Assembly: GCA_018433975.1 (NCBI GenBank)
Contig: JAHDQE010000041.1
Location: 1 to 64,000, forward strand
Length of the DNA: 64,000 nt
DNA from: Ornatilinea sp.
Lineage (GTDB): Bacteria; Chloroflexota; Anaerolineae; Anaerolineales; Anaerolineaceae
Direction of reading: 5' to 3'
Shown: positions 52,491-61,079 of the stretch, piece by piece
How the letters are laid out: each line of letters opens with the position of its first letter
How positions within the stretch are numbered: the first letter of the stretch is position 1
Program-made: the position numbers and the translations under genes
Notes under the pieces: model-generated
What the model was told of the DNA's origin: nothing
Seen by the model: only the letters and a program-made list of their open reading frames with translations
Databases searched by the model: none

Positions 52491-53228
52491 TCAGGCATGG
52501 CGGGTATTCTTTTTAGACCAATCGATTATGGCAAAAGGAAGATACAAAATGATGAAAGTGACCACAGCAATCACACCGATCCACAGGATGTACCAGGGCC
52601 AGGAGGGCAGCATGTCGAGCACGCTGGCGGTTGGGGGTTTGTGAGCAATAAAGAGATAGTTGCTTCCGATAGCCCAGTTGATCAACCCGACAAAGAGCAT
52701 ATAGATAACGGAGCCTTTAAGAACTCTTGGAATGTCGCGCCAATGCGGGCGGAAACCTTCCACCACGGTCATGTAAATTGCCGCGGAAATAATCAACCCG
52801 TGAGAGATGAATACCTGGAAAAACCGGAAATGGGGGAAACTGTATATGCCGAGGTCAGGAGTGAGGTAGGCCTGGAGCGCGCCGTCGATGCCCAAGAAGT
52901 AAGCATAACGGTAAATTGCCTCGTTTTTTGTGATTAGCATATAGGCGCTGAGATAAACGAAAACCGTGCAGAGATGAAACGGGAGCATGGTCTGGATGGT
53001 CCATTGTCCGGTGACGGCATTCCAAATCTGCCATAATGTTTCGTTGACCAGCAGCAGCGCAGCCATGGTATACCGGAAAGTCTTCCGGGTGGTTGAATCG
53101 ACCGAGCTGCGACGCACCAGGATAAAAGATAAATTCAGCAGGACCAGCAGCGCAATGGTGATCAAATGCGATGTGTCAAATAATTGAAAGGGTAATCCGG
53201 GGTAGTCTTTGGCGAAAAACGTTTCCAT
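52491..53228 (-). CDS. YwaF/TIGR02206-like multi-pass membrane protein
   Basis: The start is set at the ATG at 53228 with GAGG 5 bases upstream; the frame is open far beyond, into the next promoter region, without support. 245 residues with about six transmembrane helices; family features are FQLFDTSHLITI near the N terminus, LPFHLCTVFVYLSAY in the middle and FPHFRFFQVFISHGLII. Relatives are uncharacterised integral membrane proteins. Function unknown. Confidence 0.75.
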   Translation of the reverse strand: METFFAKDYPGLPFQLFDTSHLITIALLVLLNLSFILVRRSSVDSTTRKTFRYTMAALLLVNETLWQIWNAVTGQWTIQTMLPFHLCTVFVYLSAYMLITKNEAIYRYAYFLGIDGALQAYLTPDLGIYSFPHFRFFQVFISHGLIISAAIYMTVVEGFRPHWRDIPRVLKGSVIYMLFVGLINWAIGSNYLFIAHKPPTASVLDMLPSWPWYILWIGVIAVVTFIILYLPFAIIDWSKKNTRHA

Positions 53229-53435
53229 GTGGGCCTCGTCAGAAGGGGGGTGATCCACCCGAAAGATAGAAAAAGCTGCTTTTTCAGCCAGAACAACGCT
53301 GAAGATTAAAAGTAAGGTTTTTGATATTGTATAGATTTTCCGGAAAATGTCAAAGTGTAGTTGGGAAAAGGATTCCGGTGTAAAATTTGAGCTGCACCGA
53401 GACGAAAAAATAATTACCGCAAAGAGGAAATTACT

Positions 53436-55013
53436 ATGCTGGATATCATTATCCGAGGGGGCGAGGTCATGGATGGCACGGGGAAAAAAGCCGTGCGGGC
53501 CGATGTTGGGATTCTGGGCGACAGAATCGTTGAGATAGGCGATCTCTCTTCGACCGAAGCGGAACGTGTAATTGAGGCTGCGGGGCTGTGTGTCGCGCCG
53601 GGATTTATTGATATCCATTCTCATGGGGACTGGACGCTGCCGTATCTGCCCACGGCAAACAGCAAAATCCATCAGGGGATCACGCTGGAGGTGGTGGGGA
53701 ATTGCGGTTCGAGCGTGGCTCCGTTGAGCGAAGCCATGCGAGAGGAGCTGATAGAAAAGAATCGCCTCTCCGGAATAGAATATCCTGTAGATTGGTCAGG
53801 GTTTGGCGACTATCTGGATTGGTTGATGCGCCAGGGTGTTTCTGTCAATGTGGCGGCGCTGGTGGGGCACGGCACAGTTCGCGAGAAAGTGATGGGTATG
53901 AGCGACCGCAAGCCCACCCCACGGCAGATGAAAGAAATGAAGCTTGAAGTCACGCGGGCGATGGAGGAAGGCGCAATTGGTTTCTCTACCGGCCTGATCT
54001 ATACTCCAAATGTTTATGCCGGAACAGAAGAGATCATTGAACTGGCGAAATGCGCCGCCCGGTTGGGCGGAATTTATACCAGCCACATCCGCGGCGAGGC
54101 GGACACCCTGCTTGAAGCAATCCGGGAGGCGCTGGAAGTCGGGCGGCAGGCCGAGATGCCGGTTGAGATCAGCCATTTCAAAGCTTCCGGGGTCAACAAC
54201 TGGCATAAAATGCCGGATGCGATTATTCTGGTTGAAGCCGCCCGGGCAGAAGGACTTGATGTGATGGCCGATATGTATTCCTACCCGGCTTCAAACACGG
54301 AACTTTCTTCTCTGATCCCTCCGGATATTCATGTTGGGGGCGCAGAGCGTATGATTGCCCGCCTGAAGGCAGCGGACTGCCGGGACCATCTGCATACATT
54401 TTTTAAAGACCCTGAGGCTGCCAACGGCGTTGGATGGGAGGGTATCTTGATCTGCTCCTGCCCATCGAATCCTTCTTATGAAGGCCGTTCTATTCAGGAG
54501 ATCAGCACTTCCCGCGGGCAGAATCCCGTGGATGCGGTCATGGATATCCTCATTGAAACCCGGTTGAACGCGGATATCATTGAGTTCACCATGAAAGAAG
54601 AAAACGTTGAAATGGGGCTTAAACAACCCTTTGTCTCGATCTGCACCGATGCCTCGGGGACCATTTCCGAAGGTCCGCTATCACTGGGCAAACCCCATCC
54701 CCGGGCCTATGGATCTTTCCCACGGGTACTGGGGCGCTACGCGCGTGAAAAGGGCCTGTTCTCTCTTGAGGAAGCGGTGCGCAAAATGACTTCCCTTCCG
54801 GCCCATCGTTTGGGCCTGATGCGCCGCGGACAATTGCAACCGGGGTATTACGCGGATGTGGTTGTGTTTGACCCGCTGGAAGTGCGCGATGCGGCCACTT
54901 ATGAACAACCACACCAATATGCGGTTGGCATCCCGTGGGTCCTGGTTAATGGACAGGTCGTTATTGAGAACGGCAGGCATACGGGGGCACGCCCCGGACA
55001 GATTGTAGCCTAG
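53436..55013 (+). CDS. N-acyl-D-amino-acid deacylase (D-aminoacylase) family amidohydrolase
   Basis: 525 residues with the amidohydrolase barrel: IDIHSHGDW (HxH metal motif, about 67-70), VVGNCGSSVAP, TSHIRGEAD, EISHFKASG and a C-terminal PGYYADVVVFD returning to the beta-sandwich. Enzymes of this group remove N-acyl groups from D-amino acids or act on related N-acyl compounds such as those from peptidoglycan. It starts with GAGGAAATTACT before the ATG. Stand-alone gene, divergent from the YwaF-like gene. Confidence 0.9.
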   Translation: MLDIIIRGGEVMDGTGKKAVRADVGILGDRIVEIGDLSSTEAERVIEAAGLCVAPGFIDIHSHGDWTLPYLPTANSKIHQGITLEVVGNCGSSVAPLSEAMREELIEKNRLSGIEYPVDWSGFGDYLDWLMRQGVSVNVAALVGHGTVREKVMGMSDRKPTPRQMKEMKLEVTRAMEEGAIGFSTGLIYTPNVYAGTEEIIELAKCAARLGGIYTSHIRGEADTLLEAIREALEVGRQAEMPVEISHFKASGVNNWHKMPDAIILVEAARAEGLDVMADMYSYPASNTELSSLIPPDIHVGGAERMIARLKAADCRDHLHTFFKDPEAANGVGWEGILICSCPSNPSYEGRSIQEISTSRGQNPVDAVMDILIETRLNADIIEFTMKEENVEMGLKQPFVSICTDASGTISEGPLSLGKPHPRAYGSFPRVLGRYAREKGLFSLEEAVRKMTSLPAHRLGLMRRGQLQPGYYADVVVFDPLEVRDAATYEQPHQYAVGIPWVLVNGQVVIENGRHTGARPGQIVA

Positions 55014-55348
55014 AAGCCCCTATCGGGGCAGGTTGTCTACTGCGTAAAAATGGATATCCGGGATGACCCATTAAAATGGCGGATTGTCTGAACCTTTAAT
55101 TTCCCTTTTTAATAAGCTGTTTTCAAAAAAACCAGTTAATTTTATTTAACAGTTTACTCCGCAAGCTTTTACCCCCGGGTGAATTTGCAACCTGCGAGTT
55201 CTGTTTGCGTATATGAATTAAAGATGATGGTGCTTCACCAGATCTGTTTGAAAAGCAATTGTTTATTAACAATAACAGGTGTTTTTAAAAGTGCTGAATG
55301 ACCGGTATGCCTGTGTACCGGAAGTTTATAGGGAGAGCGGGAGGCGTG
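55014..55348. other. intergenic region upstream of the ABC/cNMP gene
   Basis: A small GCCCC/GGGGC hairpin at 55016-55029 may help end the deacylase transcript. ATTGTT/AACAAT (55258-55263 and 55268-55273) is a short palindrome that could be an operator. No gene is seen. Confidence 0.4.
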
Positions 55349-56515
55349 ATGCTGGCAGGGTTAATCGGAAAAAAGAATGCGGACAATGCCCCAATTGAAG
55401 CAATATCACCGGCGCCGGAAAAAACGGATTCGTTGATCCGTCTGCGGAAAATTATTAAAACCTACTACACTGCGGCCGGGGATTTTATGGTGTTAAAAGG
55501 TATTGACGCGGATTTTCGACGGGGAGAGTTCGTTGGGGTCATTGGAAAATCCGGCAGTGGAAAATCCACTCTGATCAATATGATCACCGGGATTGACCGT
55601 CCAACCACAGGGGAGGTGTACGTGGAAGATGTGGCAGTGCATTTGCTTTCGGAGAGTGAGATGGCTGCCTGGCGGGGGCGCAATCTGGGAATTGTTTTCC
55701 AGTTCTTCCAGCTTTTACCCATGTTATCTCTTCAGGAAAATGTGATGCTGCCCATGGATTTCTGCAATGTGTATGAATCCAGAGAGCGCCCCGAGCGGGC
55801 CATGGAGCTTCTCAAGCTGGTGGGGATGGAGGACCATGCACATAAGCTCCCTTCGGCGATTTCGGGCGGACAGCAGCAGCGAGTCGCCATTGCGAGGGCA
55901 CTGGCCAATGATCCACCGATTATCATCGCCGATGAACCGACCGGAAACCTCGATTCCAGAACTGCCGAGCATGTTTTTGAGATGTTTGAAAAAATGGTCG
56001 GGCAGGGTAAGACGATTGTTATGGTGACGCACGATATTGGCCTTGCAAAGCGGATTGACCGGACCTTGTTGATTGCCGATGGAGAAATCGTCAACGAATG
56101 GGTGTTCCGGATCATGCCACAGCTATCTCACCAGCAGATGCTCCACGCCACCCGTGAGCTTGAACAACTGGTCTTTGAACCCGGACAGGTGATCATACAG
56201 GAGGACCAGGTCGGTGATAATTTTTATATCATCCGTGAGGGGAGGGTTGAAATTGCGCTGAAACGACCGGGCGGGGATGATATTGTTGTCACCCGTATGG
56301 GACCGGGAGAATATTTTGGAGAAATTGAACTGCTGAAGCAATCCAAGGCGATAGCCACCGTGCGGGCCGGTGAAGTGCCTGTCAAGGTGATGTCACTGGA
56401 CCGCGAAGTCTTTATGGCGCTGATGTCCGAATCGGAGCCAACACGCGAGGCGATGGAACATATCATTCATTTGCGGATGAATGAAAACTTAGAGACCCGG
56501 AAAAAAATGCAATGA
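55349..56515 (+). CDS. ABC transporter ATPase (LolD/MacB type) fused to a cyclic-nucleotide-binding-like domain
   Basis: Start at the ATG at 55349, with GGGAGG 5 bases upstream; the frame is open to 55298 with weaker support. Residues 30-255 are an ATPase with Walker [10 protein letters not shown] (66-74), signature SGGQQQR (172-178), [12 protein letters not shown] and switch His228. Residues 270-375 form a Crp-like cNMP fold: [28 protein letters not shown] and phosphate cassette [17 protein letters not shown]. The cassette Arg normally binding the cyclic phosphate is replaced by Ala, so the ligand may differ. Its gene overlaps the FtsX-type permease gene by 4 bp. It may gate transport in response to an internal signal (inference). 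Confidence 0.88.
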   Translation: MLAGLIGKKNADNAPIEAISPAPEKTDSLIRLRKIIKTYYTAAGDFMVLKGIDADFRRGEFVGVIGKSGSGKSTLINMITGIDRPTTGEVYVEDVAVHLLSESEMAAWRGRNLGIVFQFFQLLPMLSLQENVMLPMDFCNVYESRERPERAMELLKLVGMEDHAHKLPSAISGGQQQRVAIARALANDPPIIIADEPTGNLDSRTAEHVFEMFEKMVGQGKTIVMVTHDIGLAKRIDRTLLIADGEIVNEWVFRIMPQLSHQQMLHATRELEQLVFEPGQVIIQEDQVGDNFYIIREGRVEIALKRPGGDDIVVTRMGPGEYFGEIELLKQSKAIATVRAGEVPVKVMSLDREVFMALMSESEPTREAMEHIIHLRMNENLETRKKMQ

Positions 56516-58911
56516 AGCTGGAAGCCCGCTGGAGAAAAGTCCTTGCAGATTTATGGGCGAATAAGATTCGCACCATCCTGGTTGTGCTGTCCATTGGCGT
56601 GGGGGTGTTCGCGGTGGGTATGGTCAGCAGTTCTTTCCTGATTCTGCTCCATGATATGGATGCAGATTATCAATCGACCAACCCCTATGGGGCCATCATC
56701 TACAGCGCTCCGTTTGATGAAGATTTGATCGCCTCATTGGAAGATGTCCCCGGTGTGGGAGAAGTTGAAGGGAGAAGTTCTGTTTCTGCACGTGTGCTGG
56801 ATGGGCCGGAGAAAAAGATCCCTCTTGCGATATTCGCGATCCCGGACGTGAACGAGATGAAAATCAGCCGGATTCGGCCGGAGAAAACCGGAGAGGAATT
56901 GCAGCTTAACCGCCATGAAATCCTGATTGAACGTTCCGGCCTGGCAGCGATCCCGTTGGAGGTGGGGGATACCCTTCGTGTAGAACTTTACGACGGCAGG
57001 ATACGGGAACTGCGGGTCAACGGCATTGTCAGCGATGTTTCTTTCCCATCCTATGCCTTCTCCGGCCAGATTTTCGCATACGTCAACCCGGAAACCATGG
57101 AGTGGTTGGGTGGACTCTCCGATTACAATCAACTTTATCTGACCGTGCAGGGAAACAAGAAAGACGAGAAACATGTCAGCGAGGTGGCGAATGCGGTAGC
57201 GGATAAGATCGAGAAGAGCGGCCGGCAGGTATACCAAACCCTGGTTTATCAGCCTGGCCGGCACTTTGCCTCGGATATTACCACCGCGCTGGGTGTGATG
57301 ATGGGTTTTTTGGGCGGACTGGCAGTATTGTTGAGCGCATTTTTGGTAGTCAGCACCATCAACGCTCTCCTTGGTCAGCACATCCGCCAGATTGGGATGA
57401 TGAAAGCCATTGGCGCCCGTACCGATCAGGTAGTGGGCATGTATCTGGTGCTGGTGCTCGCTTTTGGACTGCTGGCTTTGTTATTCGCAGGACCACTGGG
57501 CGTTCTGGTGGGGTATGGAGTCGCGGTTGGGATCAGCCGGTTCTTGAATTTCAACATGGGGCCATTCCGAATCCCGTTGATCACCTTTGTGCTGGATGTT
57601 TTTGTGGCACTGGTTATCCCGCTGCTGGCAGCCGTGATGCCGATCCGGCGCGGCACGCGGATCACGGTTCGGGAAGCGCTTAGCAGCTACGGGTTGAGTG
57701 GGGGTGGTTTTGGGGCAGGTTTCCTTGACCGGACTGTCGAACGGGTGCGCAGCCTTCCGCGCCCATTGTTGATCTCTCTTCGCAACACTTTTCGCCGGAA
57801 AGGGCGGCTGATCATGACACTGTCTACCCTGACCCTGGCGGGAGCCATTTTTATCGGCGTTTTCAATGTTAAATCCTCGTTTTATCTGGAGATCAATAAA
57901 ACGCTGGGATATTTCCTTTCGGATGTGACCGTTGGCTTTAACCGCTACTACCGCATTCAAAGAGTGGATCAAATTGCGAAAAGTGTGCCGGGCGTGGTTC
58001 TGGCCGAAGGCTGGGGAGGAAGCAGCGCAACGATCCTTTCTGCGGACCGAAAAAGCGAGACCGAAGTCTATATCTTTGCGCCACCAGGGGGATCTACATT
58101 GATCCAGCCGGTAATCACCAGCGGCCGCTGGCTGGTTCCGGAAGATAAAAACGCGATTGTAGTGGGAAACCAGTTTCTTACCGTGCGGCCGGATGTGCAT
58201 ACCGGCGATACGGTCCAGGTCAGTATCGATGGGAAAGAGTATCCCTTCTATGTGGTGGGCACCTACCAGCTTGTGGGAAACGTTGTTCCACCGCTTTTAT
58301 ATGCCAATTATGAGTATCTGACTCAACTCCAGAATCAGGTTGACCAGGTGCTCAATCTGCGGATCGTCACCGAACCTCAAGATGCGTTGACGCAATCCCG
58401 GGTCAAAAAGGATCTGGAAAAGGCCTTTTCTGAAGCCGGAATTTCGGTCGGTGATATGACTACCGGGGCAGAAAACATGGACCAGCAGAAAGTAACCATT
58501 GATGTATTAATTTACTTCTTGCTGGTTATGGCCGTGTTGATCGCACTGGTAGGGGGGCTGGGCCTGATGGGCACGATGAGTATGAATGTGATGGAACGCA
58601 CCCGTGAGATTGGCGTGATGCGTTCTATCGGGGCGAGGGATCAAGCTATTTTGATGATGGTGGTGGTGGAGGGGGCACTGATCGGTTTGATCAGCTGGGT
58701 GTTCGGTTCCATTCTGGCACTGCCGATCAGCTGGATGCTGGACTATGTGGTTGGGACTGCTTTTGTGACTACTGCGCTTGGATTTGTGATCTCACCGGAT
58801 GGATTTGTGATCTGGCTGGTGGGCGTGATGGTTATCTCTGCAATTGCCAGCTGGATCCCGGCCCGCAACGCCGTCCGCTTAACGGTACGGGACGTGCTGG
58901 CGTATGAGTAA
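56512..58911 (+). CDS. FtsX/MacB-type ABC transporter permease
   Basis: 799 residues made of two FtsX-like permease units, each with an N-terminal helix, an extracytoplasmic domain and a three-helix FtsX bundle (about 250-385 and 660-799; for example [17 protein letters not shown]). Such type VII proteins do not form a pore but move lipoproteins, drugs, peptides or regulate envelope enzymes by mechanotransmission. It is translationally coupled (ATGA) to the ATPase with the cNMP-like domain. No SBP or fusion-protein partner adjoins. A long perfect hairpin terminator follows. Confidence 0.9.
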   Translation: MKLEARWRKVLADLWANKIRTILVVLSIGVGVFAVGMVSSSFLILLHDMDADYQSTNPYGAIIYSAPFDEDLIASLEDVPGVGEVEGRSSVSARVLDGPEKKIPLAIFAIPDVNEMKISRIRPEKTGEELQLNRHEILIERSGLAAIPLEVGDTLRVELYDGRIRELRVNGIVSDVSFPSYAFSGQIFAYVNPETMEWLGGLSDYNQLYLTVQGNKKDEKHVSEVANAVADKIEKSGRQVYQTLVYQPGRHFASDITTALGVMMGFLGGLAVLLSAFLVVSTINALLGQHIRQIGMMKAIGARTDQVVGMYLVLVLAFGLLALLFAGPLGVLVGYGVAVGISRFLNFNMGPFRIPLITFVLDVFVALVIPLLAAVMPIRRGTRITVREALSSYGLSGGGFGAGFLDRTVERVRSLPRPLLISLRNTFRRKGRLIMTLSTLTLAGAIFIGVFNVKSSFYLEINKTLGYFLSDVTVGFNRYYRIQRVDQIAKSVPGVVLAEGWGGSSATILSADRKSETEVYIFAPPGGSTLIQPVITSGRWLVPEDKNAIVVGNQFLTVRPDVHTGDTVQVSIDGKEYPFYVVGTYQLVGNVVPPLLYANYEYLTQLQNQVDQVLNLRIVTEPQDALTQSRVKKDLEKAFSEAGISVGDMTTGAENMDQQKVTIDVLIYFLLVMAVLIALVGGLGLMGTMSMNVMERTREIGVMRSIGARDQAILMMVVVEGALIGLISWVFGSILALPISWMLDYVVGTAFVTTALGFVISPDGFVIWLVGVMVISAIASWIPARNAVRLTVRDVLAYE

Positions 58912-58925
58912 AGGCGTGCGAAATA

Positions 58926-58970
58926 GAGCCTGCCTGCTGCAACTTATAGACTGCAGCAGGCAGGCTCTTT
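58926..58970. terminator. long bidirectional terminator
   Basis: A 16-bp perfect GC-rich stem (58926-58941 with 58952-58967) and a 10-base loop are followed by TTT. It is shared by the permease gene and the convergent UroD-like gene. Confidence 0.85.
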
Positions 58971-58974
58971 AAAG

Positions 58975-59892
58975 TCAGATACGAACCGCCTGAACCGCAG
59001 CCCGGATGTGGTCCAGATCGATATCCGTTGGCAGAGTGCAGTCCGCGCCCAGCATGAACCCAGTGGTACCGGTCTGCGCGATGACCTCGTGGACGGCGGC
59101 CTGGATGCTTTCGGCCGGCCCGCTGACGATCACGCCCCGGTCATCCAATCCTCCGATAACAGGACGTTGAAAGAGCTTCTGCCCTTCTCTCAGGCTCAGG
59201 CTGTTCTTGGTCACGGCCCAATTCACGGCGTGGCCGGGATAATCCGCATAGAGGGGCAGACGCACCCGCTCACGACAGATGTGGAGCAGGTGGAACTCGC
59301 CTTTGTCTTTGACCGCGTTCAGAACGGTCAGATCGTGTGGCTTGATGTAACGCAGAAACTGCTCTTCGGTAAAGCGTTCCTCCTCGCCGCCCTGGGCAGC
59401 AAAGTAGATCCCCGACGCGCCCGCATCGATACAGGCCTCGGAAAACACGGCCAGACTCTCCGCAATGGCTGCCAAACCCTGACTGACCGCCTGTGGATTC
59501 TCCTTCAGGTGGGAAGTGACCAACTTGCCACAGGCGTGATTTCCAGAGGAATAAGGATTGAATATGGTCGTAACCATCAAAGCTTCGTCTCCGATCCGGT
59601 CGGCGATCTGCTTGATTTCATCTAACTGTGCCTGATAGAAAGGCGCACCAAGTGGGGCCGGGCGGACCTGACGCCAGTCCGAAGCGGCTTTGATATCCAC
59701 GTTGGCTTCATAGTGGTGCTCATTCATCACTTTCAGAAAGTCAATATCCACAGCGTGGAAGTAATCCAGGTGTGCTTTGACCATGGCCCCGCCATGTTTC
59801 TGGGGATCGGGGAAATGGAACCAGAAGCTGACCGGGATACGATCCACTTTTTCACTCCTGAGCGCGGCACGAACACGTTCGATTTTATTCAT
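58975..59892 (-). CDS. uroporphyrinogen decarboxylase (URO-D)/MtaA-like family protein
   Basis: 305 residues with a URO-D-like barrel. Landmarks: MNKIERVRAALRSEKVDRIP at the N terminus, the central GIYFAAQGGEEERFTEEQFL and the C-terminal TGTTGFMLGADCTLP. In anaerobes this family mainly contains corrinoid methyltransferase-type proteins and true heme enzymes differ in key residues, so the substrate is not settled. Given the B12-activation-like gene in the same window, a methyltransferase role is plausible (inference). Confidence 0.8.
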   Translation of the reverse strand: MNKIERVRAALRSEKVDRIPVSFWFHFPDPQKHGGAMVKAHLDYFHAVDIDFLKVMNEHHYEANVDIKAASDWRQVRPAPLGAPFYQAQLDEIKQIADRIGDEALMVTTIFNPYSSGNHACGKLVTSHLKENPQAVSQGLAAIAESLAVFSEACIDAGASGIYFAAQGGEEERFTEEQFLRYIKPHDLTVLNAVKDKGEFHLLHICRERVRLPLYADYPGHAVNWAVTKNSLSLREGQKLFQRPVIGGLDDRGVIVSGPAESIQAAVHEVIAQTGTTGFMLGADCTLPTDIDLDHIRAAVQAVRI

Positions 59893-60100
59893 TTTAAGGG
59901 CCTCTTTCTATCCAGGATTGGCATGTCTTTAACCAGTATAGTAGATTTTTATTCTAAAATCATCCGGTGTATTGGATTTTTAGCCGTTTTTTTCTGTAGC
60001 ACACGGGGTGATTGTTTCAATCTTTTTGCCGGTCCGAGTTGTCTGTTTGAGGATCTGTCGTTACAATAATAGAACAGATTTTTGGGAAATGGAGTTGACT

Positions 60101-60679
60101 ATGGAAGATTTGGTGCGTTGTGGGTGGTCCGATGACAGCGGGATGATGCAGCATTATCACGATACGGAATGGGGCGTTCCGGTGCATGATGACCGCAAAC
60201 TGTTTGAGTTTCTGATCCTGGATGGTTTTCAAGCCGGGTTGAGCTGGTCTATTATCCTTAAAAAAAGGGATGCCTTCCGGGCGGCTTTTGATGATTTTGA
60301 CCCCCAGGTCGTGGCGCGTTATGATGAAATCAAGGTGGCATCTTTGCTGGAAAATGCGGGCATTGTGCGAAACCGTCTCAAAATAAACGCGACAATTACC
60401 AATGCGCATGCCTTTCTCAAGGTCCAGGAAGAGTTCGGCAGCTTTGATGCTTATTTCTGGAATTTTGTGGATGGGAAAATGATGGTGAATAACTGGCAAA
60501 CGCTCAACCAAATTCCTGCGGTTACCCCAGAGGCAGAAGTGATGAGCAAGGATCTTAAACAACGCGGTTTTAAATTCGTCGGACCGACGATCTGTTATGC
60601 CGTCATGCAGTCTGCCGGGTTGGTGAACGACCATCTGGTGAGCTGCTTCCGCCATCGAGCGGTACAGGAATTGGCATAA
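60101..60679 (+). CDS. tag: DNA-3-methyladenine glycosylase I
   Basis: The ATG at 60101 has GGAG 6 bases upstream; an in-frame ATG at 60089 is an alternative. 192 residues, normal for Tag. The zinc-site residues are in place: Cys in RCGWS, His in YHDTEWG, and the His and Cys of NDHLVSCFRH. The helix-hairpin-helix region is GIVRNRLKINATITNA. The enzyme excises 3-methyladenine from alkylated DNA. Monocistronic. Confidence 0.92.
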   Translation: MEDLVRCGWSDDSGMMQHYHDTEWGVPVHDDRKLFEFLILDGFQAGLSWSIILKKRDAFRAAFDDFDPQVVARYDEIKVASLLENAGIVRNRLKINATITNAHAFLKVQEEFGSFDAYFWNFVDGKMMVNNWQTLNQIPAVTPEAEVMSKDLKQRGFKFVGPTICYAVMQSAGLVNDHLVSCFRHRAVQELA

Positions 60680-60748
60680 CAGCGTTTTCCAGGATAAAGC
60701 GCAAAGGATTAGAGACAAATTAATCTCCGGAATCAGAGAATAAAATGT

Positions 60749-60777
60749 TTGCCAAAAATAGGGTTATGTGGTAAATT
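60749..60777 (+). promoter_or_regulatory. promoter of tRNA-Asp
   Basis: TTGCCA (60749-60754) and TAAATT (60772-60777) are separated by 17 bp and lie 11 bp before the tRNA. Confidence 0.6.
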
Positions 60778-60788
60778 TAAGTCCCCAC

Positions 60789-60864
60789 GGGGGCGTGGTG
60801 TAGTGGCTAACATGCGGCCCTGTCAAGGCCGAGACCGCGGGTTCGAACCCCGTCGCTCCCGCCA
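60789..60864 (+). tRNA. tRNA-Asp (GTC)
   Basis: 76 bases including an encoded CCA. Acceptor GGGGGCG/CGCTCCC with one G-T pair, anticodon loop CTGTCAA with GTC at 60822-60824, T-arm GCGGG/CCCCG around TTCGAAC (one G-T pair), discriminator G typical for Asp. Confidence 0.93.
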
Positions 60865-60874
60865 AGTTATCAAG

Positions 60875-60904
60875 ACATCCTCCTGATTTTCAGAGGATGT
60901 TTTT
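60875..60904 (+). terminator. terminator of tRNA-Asp
   Basis: ACATCCTC (60875-60882) pairs perfectly with GAGGATGT (60893-60900), then TTTT. Confidence 0.8.
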
Positions 60905-61038
60905 GATTTAACCTTACCAATTCATTCCTTCCCGGTCGAAATAACCGACCTTGTTCTCGCCATGCTGCTTTTGATACCCCTGGGGTAAAAAATTTATTTG
61001 CCGAAAGTATTCCGCCGGCCAGCCCTAAAATTGACCTG

Positions 61039-61067
61039 TTCGGATTCGGACTTGATTTTGCTATAAT
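61039..61067 (+). promoter_or_regulatory. promoter giving a near-leaderless transcript
   Basis: TTCGGA (61039-61044), 17-bp spacer, extended -10 TG (61059-61060) plus TATAAT (61062-61067). The ATG of the regulator is 12 bp after the -10 box, so the leader would be about 5 bases, with no SD. Confidence 0.6.
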
Positions 61068-61079
61068 CAAATCAATACG

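Noticed and set aside
53229..53672. Long N-terminal extension of the YwaF-like gene
   Set aside because: It runs over the divergent promoter region and the start of the deacylase gene; the ATG at 53228 has an SD and starts a family-like N terminus.
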